Source of the DNA: Yoonia sp034652275
GTDB lineage: Bacteria > Pseudomonadota > Alphaproteobacteria > Rhodobacterales > Rhodobacteraceae
Direction of reading: 5' to 3'
Length of the DNA stretch: 64,000 nt
NCBI RefSeq assembly: GCF_034652275.1
Contig: NZ_JAXIWG010000001.1
Span: 1,674,001-1,738,000, forward strand
The notes beneath the pieces are model-generated. The model was not told the origin of the DNA and made no database searches. It saw only the letters and a program-made list of their open reading frames with translations. The position numbers were made by a program, and so were the translations under genes. Positions 61,721-64,000 of the stretch are shown here, piece after piece. How positions within the stretch are numbered: position 1 is the stretch's first letter; every line of letters starts with the position of its first letter.

Positions 61721-61945
61721 TCAGTTGATATAACGGCCGATCACGGCGACGATCACCTCGTCCACCGTTCCGGCCGTATAGACACCGGGGTTTTCCTGCA
61801 TCGCATAGAACATGGCCCCGCCACCCAGCAGGAACATCAGCACCGCCTTGCGTGGCCAGCGCCTGTCAGCATAGGCGCTGACAAGCATCGGTATCCCGAA
61901 CACCACCACGACCAGTCCGGTCACGAAAATCAGATCAAAGTCCAC
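61721..61945 (-). CDS. small two-span membrane protein (GTG start)
   Basis: The 74-residue protein starts with GTG at 61943-61945 (MDFDLIFVTGLVVVVFGIPM), with AAGGA upstream. Two hydrophobic spans (about 5-25 and 35-52) surround a basic loop (YADRRWPRKA). It lies 30 nt after pyk on the same strand and may be co-transcribed. Similar unnamed proteins follow pyk in other Rhodobacteraceae, from memory. No function is known. Confidence 0.7.
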   Translation of the reverse strand: MDFDLIFVTGLVVVVFGIPMLVSAYADRRWPRKAVLMFLLGGGAMFYAMQENPGVYTAGTVDEVIVAVIGRYIN

Positions 61946-61975
61946 GAAAGCTGTCCTTGTCGTTCCCGTCGGACC

Positions 61976-63421
61976 TTATTCCGTTTCGGAGGCGTAAATC
62001 AAACGCTCCTCGCAGGGGGCGACGCGCAGGATATTGGTGGAGCCCGGCGTGTTGAACGGCACGCCTGCGGTGACGACGACCATATCCTCTTTCGTGGCCA
62101 TGCCCTGCGCCAGAGCCGCACGGACCGCCGCGACAACGGCATCCTTGAAGCGGTTGACCTCGCCGGTGATGACGCAATTGGTGCCCCATGACAGGCACAG
62201 CCGCCGCGCAGTGCGGATATGGCTGGTCAGCGCGATGATCGGCACACGCGGGCGTTCGCGCGCCACCAGAAGGGCAGTGGTGCCCGATTGCGAGAAACAG
62301 CAGATCGCCTTGATATCGGTCGTCTCCGCGATCTCGCGCGCGGCGGCGACGATGCCGTCGGCGACCGAATTGCGCACGGCGCGGCGCGAGGCTTCGATGA
62401 TCTCGGTATAGGTGGGGTCGGCTTCGACCTCGGTGGCGACATTGTTCATCGTCGTCACTGCCTCGATCGGATAGGACCCTGCTGCCGATTCCGCCGACAG
62501 CATAATCGCATCGGCGCCTTCATAGATCGCGGTCGCGACATCGGACACTTCGGCGCGGGTCGGCATCGGGCTTTCGATCATGGATTCGAGCATCTGTGTC
62601 GCCACGATCACAGGCTTGGCCGCTGCACGGCATTTGCGCACCAGCTGTTTCTGAATCGGCGGCACGTTCTGCACGGGCAGTTCGACGCCCAGATCGCCAC
62701 GCGCAACCATGATCCCGTCGCTGACGGCAAGAATGTCGTCGAAATTCTTGACCGCTGCAGGCTTTTCGATCTTGGACAGGATCGCGGCACGACCTTTGGC
62801 CAACACGCGCGCCTCGTCCACGTCGGCGGGGCGTTGCACGAAGGACAGCGCCAGCCAGTCCACGCCCAGCTCGCAGACGAATTCCAGATCCTTGCGGTCC
62901 TTGTCCGACAGCGCGGCCAGCGGCAGCACCACGTCCGGCACGTTCACGCCCTTGCGGTTGGAAATGGTGCCGCCGACGATGACCTCGCAATCGGCAAAGG
63001 TCGCGCCGCAATCCTTGACGCGCAGCTTGATCTTGCCGTCATTGACCAGCAGATGCGCACCGGGTTCCAGCGCGTCGAAAATCTCGGTGTGCGGCAGGCA
63101 GACGCGGTTCACATCGCCTTCCGCCTTGTCGAGATCAAGCCGGAACGCGGCACCGGGCACCAGTTCTTCCTCGCCATTAGCAAAGACGCCGACGCGCAGT
63201 TTCGGCCCCTGCAAATCCGCCAGAATGGCGATCGGGCTGTCGAGATCTTTTTCCACCTGCCGGATGATGGCGTGCCGCTTGCGGATTTCCTCGTGGTCGC
63301 CATGCGACATGTTCAGGCGGAACACATCGGCGCCCGCTTCGTGCAAGGCGCGGATCATCGCGTAATCGTTGGAAGCGGGGCCAAGCGTGGCGACGATCTT
63401 GACGTTGCGGTGGCGTTTCAT
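61976..63421 (-). CDS. pyk: pyruvate kinase
   Basis: The 481-residue enzyme makes pyruvate and ATP from phosphoenolpyruvate. MKRHRNVKIVATLGPAS is the N-terminus; the catalytic Lys is in LSKIEKPAAVKNFDD and the metal-binding residues in MVARGDLGVELP. TQMLESMI and MLSAESAAGSYPIEAV are family signatures. The C-terminal regulatory domain spans about 350-481. AAAGGGA precedes the ATG. A palindrome resembling LacI-family operators lies in its 5' region. Confidence 0.97.
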   Translation of the reverse strand: MKRHRNVKIVATLGPASNDYAMIRALHEAGADVFRLNMSHGDHEEIRKRHAIIRQVEKDLDSPIAILADLQGPKLRVGVFANGEEELVPGAAFRLDLDKAEGDVNRVCLPHTEIFDALEPGAHLLVNDGKIKLRVKDCGATFADCEVIVGGTISNRKGVNVPDVVLPLAALSDKDRKDLEFVCELGVDWLALSFVQRPADVDEARVLAKGRAAILSKIEKPAAVKNFDDILAVSDGIMVARGDLGVELPVQNVPPIQKQLVRKCRAAAKPVIVATQMLESMIESPMPTRAEVSDVATAIYEGADAIMLSAESAAGSYPIEAVTTMNNVATEVEADPTYTEIIEASRRAVRNSVADGIVAAAREIAETTDIKAICCFSQSGTTALLVARERPRVPIIALTSHIRTARRLCLSWGTNCVITGEVNRFKDAVVAAVRAALAQGMATKEDMVVVTAGVPFNTPGSTNILRVAPCEERLIYASETE

Positions 63422-63442
63422 AATCAATCCCTTTGGTAATGT

Positions 63443-63458
63443 CCGTTAGCGGTAACGG
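63443..63458 (-). promoter_or_regulatory. LacI-family-like palindrome upstream of pyk
   Basis: CCGTTA-GCGG-TAACGG is a 6-bp inverted repeat centred on CG with GTTA/TAAC half-sites, the layout of many LacI-type operators of central carbon genes in proteobacteria. It lies 22-37 nt upstream of the pyk start codon. Confidence 0.45.
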
Positions 63459-63519
63459 CGGCCTTTGCGCCCTTATTGCGCAATTCCCTTCCGCCGACAA
63501 CTAGCCTAAATGCAGTGAC

Positions 63520-64000
63520 ATGAGAATGACACACCCAGCCTATGAGATCGAGGGCGCGGACCGGCCCGGCCGGTGGCTTGTGACCTGCGACCACGCGACC
63601 AACCATGTGCCCGATTGGGTGCAGGGCGGCGATCTGGGCCTGCCCGCTGCCGACATGGGCCGCCACATCGCCTATGACATCGGGGCGGCGGGGGTGACGC
63701 GGCATCTGGCGGCGCTGCTGGACAGTCCCGCGATCCTGTCGTGCTTTTCGCGGCTGGTAATCGACCCCAACCGGGGCGAGGATGACCCGACCCTGCTGAT
63801 GCGCCTGTACGACGGCACGATCATTCCGGGCAACCGCCATGCGGGACCGCAGGACCTGACCGAACGGCTGGACCGTCTGTACCGGCCCTATCACACCGCC
63901 TATGCCGATCTGGCGGCAAAGATGCAGCGCCCGGTGATCTGCGCGATCCACAGCTTCACCCCCCGCCTGCGGTCGCGCGCGCCGCGCCCTTGGGAGGTTG
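63520..64000 (+). CDS. N-formylglutamate amidohydrolase family protein, cut by window edge
   Basis: The first 160 residues are visible; the frame runs off the right edge. It starts MRMTHPAYEIEGADR (a second ATG at 63526 is possible) and contains LVTCDHATNHVP, SRLVIDPNRGEDDPTLL and AIHSFTPRL, diagnostic for the HutG-like N-formylglutamate amidohydrolase family with its metal-binding His and Asp residues. Divergent from pyk. Confidence 0.88.
   Translation, partial: MRMTHPAYEIEGADRPGRWLVTCDHATNHVPDWVQGGDLGLPAADMGRHIAYDIGAAGVTRHLAALLDSPAILSCFSRLVIDPNRGEDDPTLLMRLYDGTIIPGNRHAGPQDLTERLDRLYRPYHTAYADLAAKMQRPVICAIHSFTPRLRSRAPRPWEV

Noticed and set aside
62219..63439. Open frame of 406 codons on the plus strand inside pyk
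   Set aside because: It is antisense to pyruvate kinase, which has all catalytic motifs in the right order.

Overview
The window looks like a chromosomal segment of a Rhodobacterales alphaproteobacterium (Roseobacter group, Rhodobacteraceae); the genus cannot be resolved from sequence alone. The evidence is the high G+C content, the gene content (three peptide deformylase-type genes next to fmt, an aerobic-type cobalamin set, creatinase, GcvT-fused methylglycine dehydrogenases, DUF1636 and small Rhodobacteraceae-type membrane proteins) and the dispersed palindromic repeats. Nearly every base is explained by tightly packed genes. No tRNA, rRNA, CRISPR array, prophage or recognisable transposase was seen.

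Layout. 1-7.4 kb: small membrane proteins, a cupin protein, an L,D-transpeptidase lipoprotein, creatinase, the def-def-def-fmt block and a MalY/PatB lyase. 7.4-13.9 kb (minus strand): cobalamin ring-methylation operon in the order cbiX, cobH, cobL, cobI, cbiG-cobJ fusion, cobM. 14.2-17.9 kb: glutathionyl-hydroquinone reductase, a degenerate receiver protein, then DUF1636-cobC-cobD. 18-22.7 kb: a lytic transglycosylase and smc. 22.9-31 kb: a textbook cobalamin riboswitch followed by hupE, cobW, a GNAT gene, cobN and, after two lipoprotein genes, cobO. 31-44.9 kb: housekeeping and mixed genes (yrbL-like, ASCH, pheT, LysR/methyltransferase, GST, mscL, ald with its Lrp regulator, a CBS protein, a BciB-like iron-sulfur protein, asd, a DUF4139 protein, a DUF6653 protein). 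45-51.8 kb (minus strand): a translationally coupled operon for N-methylglycine and methyl-group metabolism headed by an XRE-cupin regulator with a likely self-operator. 51.9-58.1 kb: free methionine sulfoxide reductase, thiolase, gamma-glutamyltransferase, FMN reductase and a ThDP enzyme. 58.2-63.4 kb: pheS, rplT, rpmI and pyk on the minus strand. At the right edge is the start of an N-formylglutamate amidohydrolase gene.

How the genes fit together. The cobalamin genes supply C20, C17, C11 and C5/C15 methylation, the precorrin-8X methyl shift, cobalt insertion (CobN), adenosylation (CobO) and aminopropanol-arm attachment (CobC, CobD), plus cobalt handling (HupE, CobW, CbiX). No precorrin-3B synthase (CobG or CobZ), CobK, CobF, CobB or CobQ was found here. 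Creatinase makes sarcosine, and the 45-51 kb operon encodes enzymes of the type that demethylate such compounds. The two loci may form one pathway, although they lie 42 kb apart.

Most unusual features. (1) An A+T-rich islet at about 59.33-60.95 kb holds one AAA+/STAND-like ATPase gene between rplT and pheS and is flanked by an 11-bp inverted repeat. (2) A dispersed palindromic repeat has entered the cobN reading frame and is translated there. (3) The third deformylase has lost the metal-ligand cysteine and the catalytic glutamate. (4) Several palindromic operators can be seen, notably one over the start codon of the XRE-cupin regulator.
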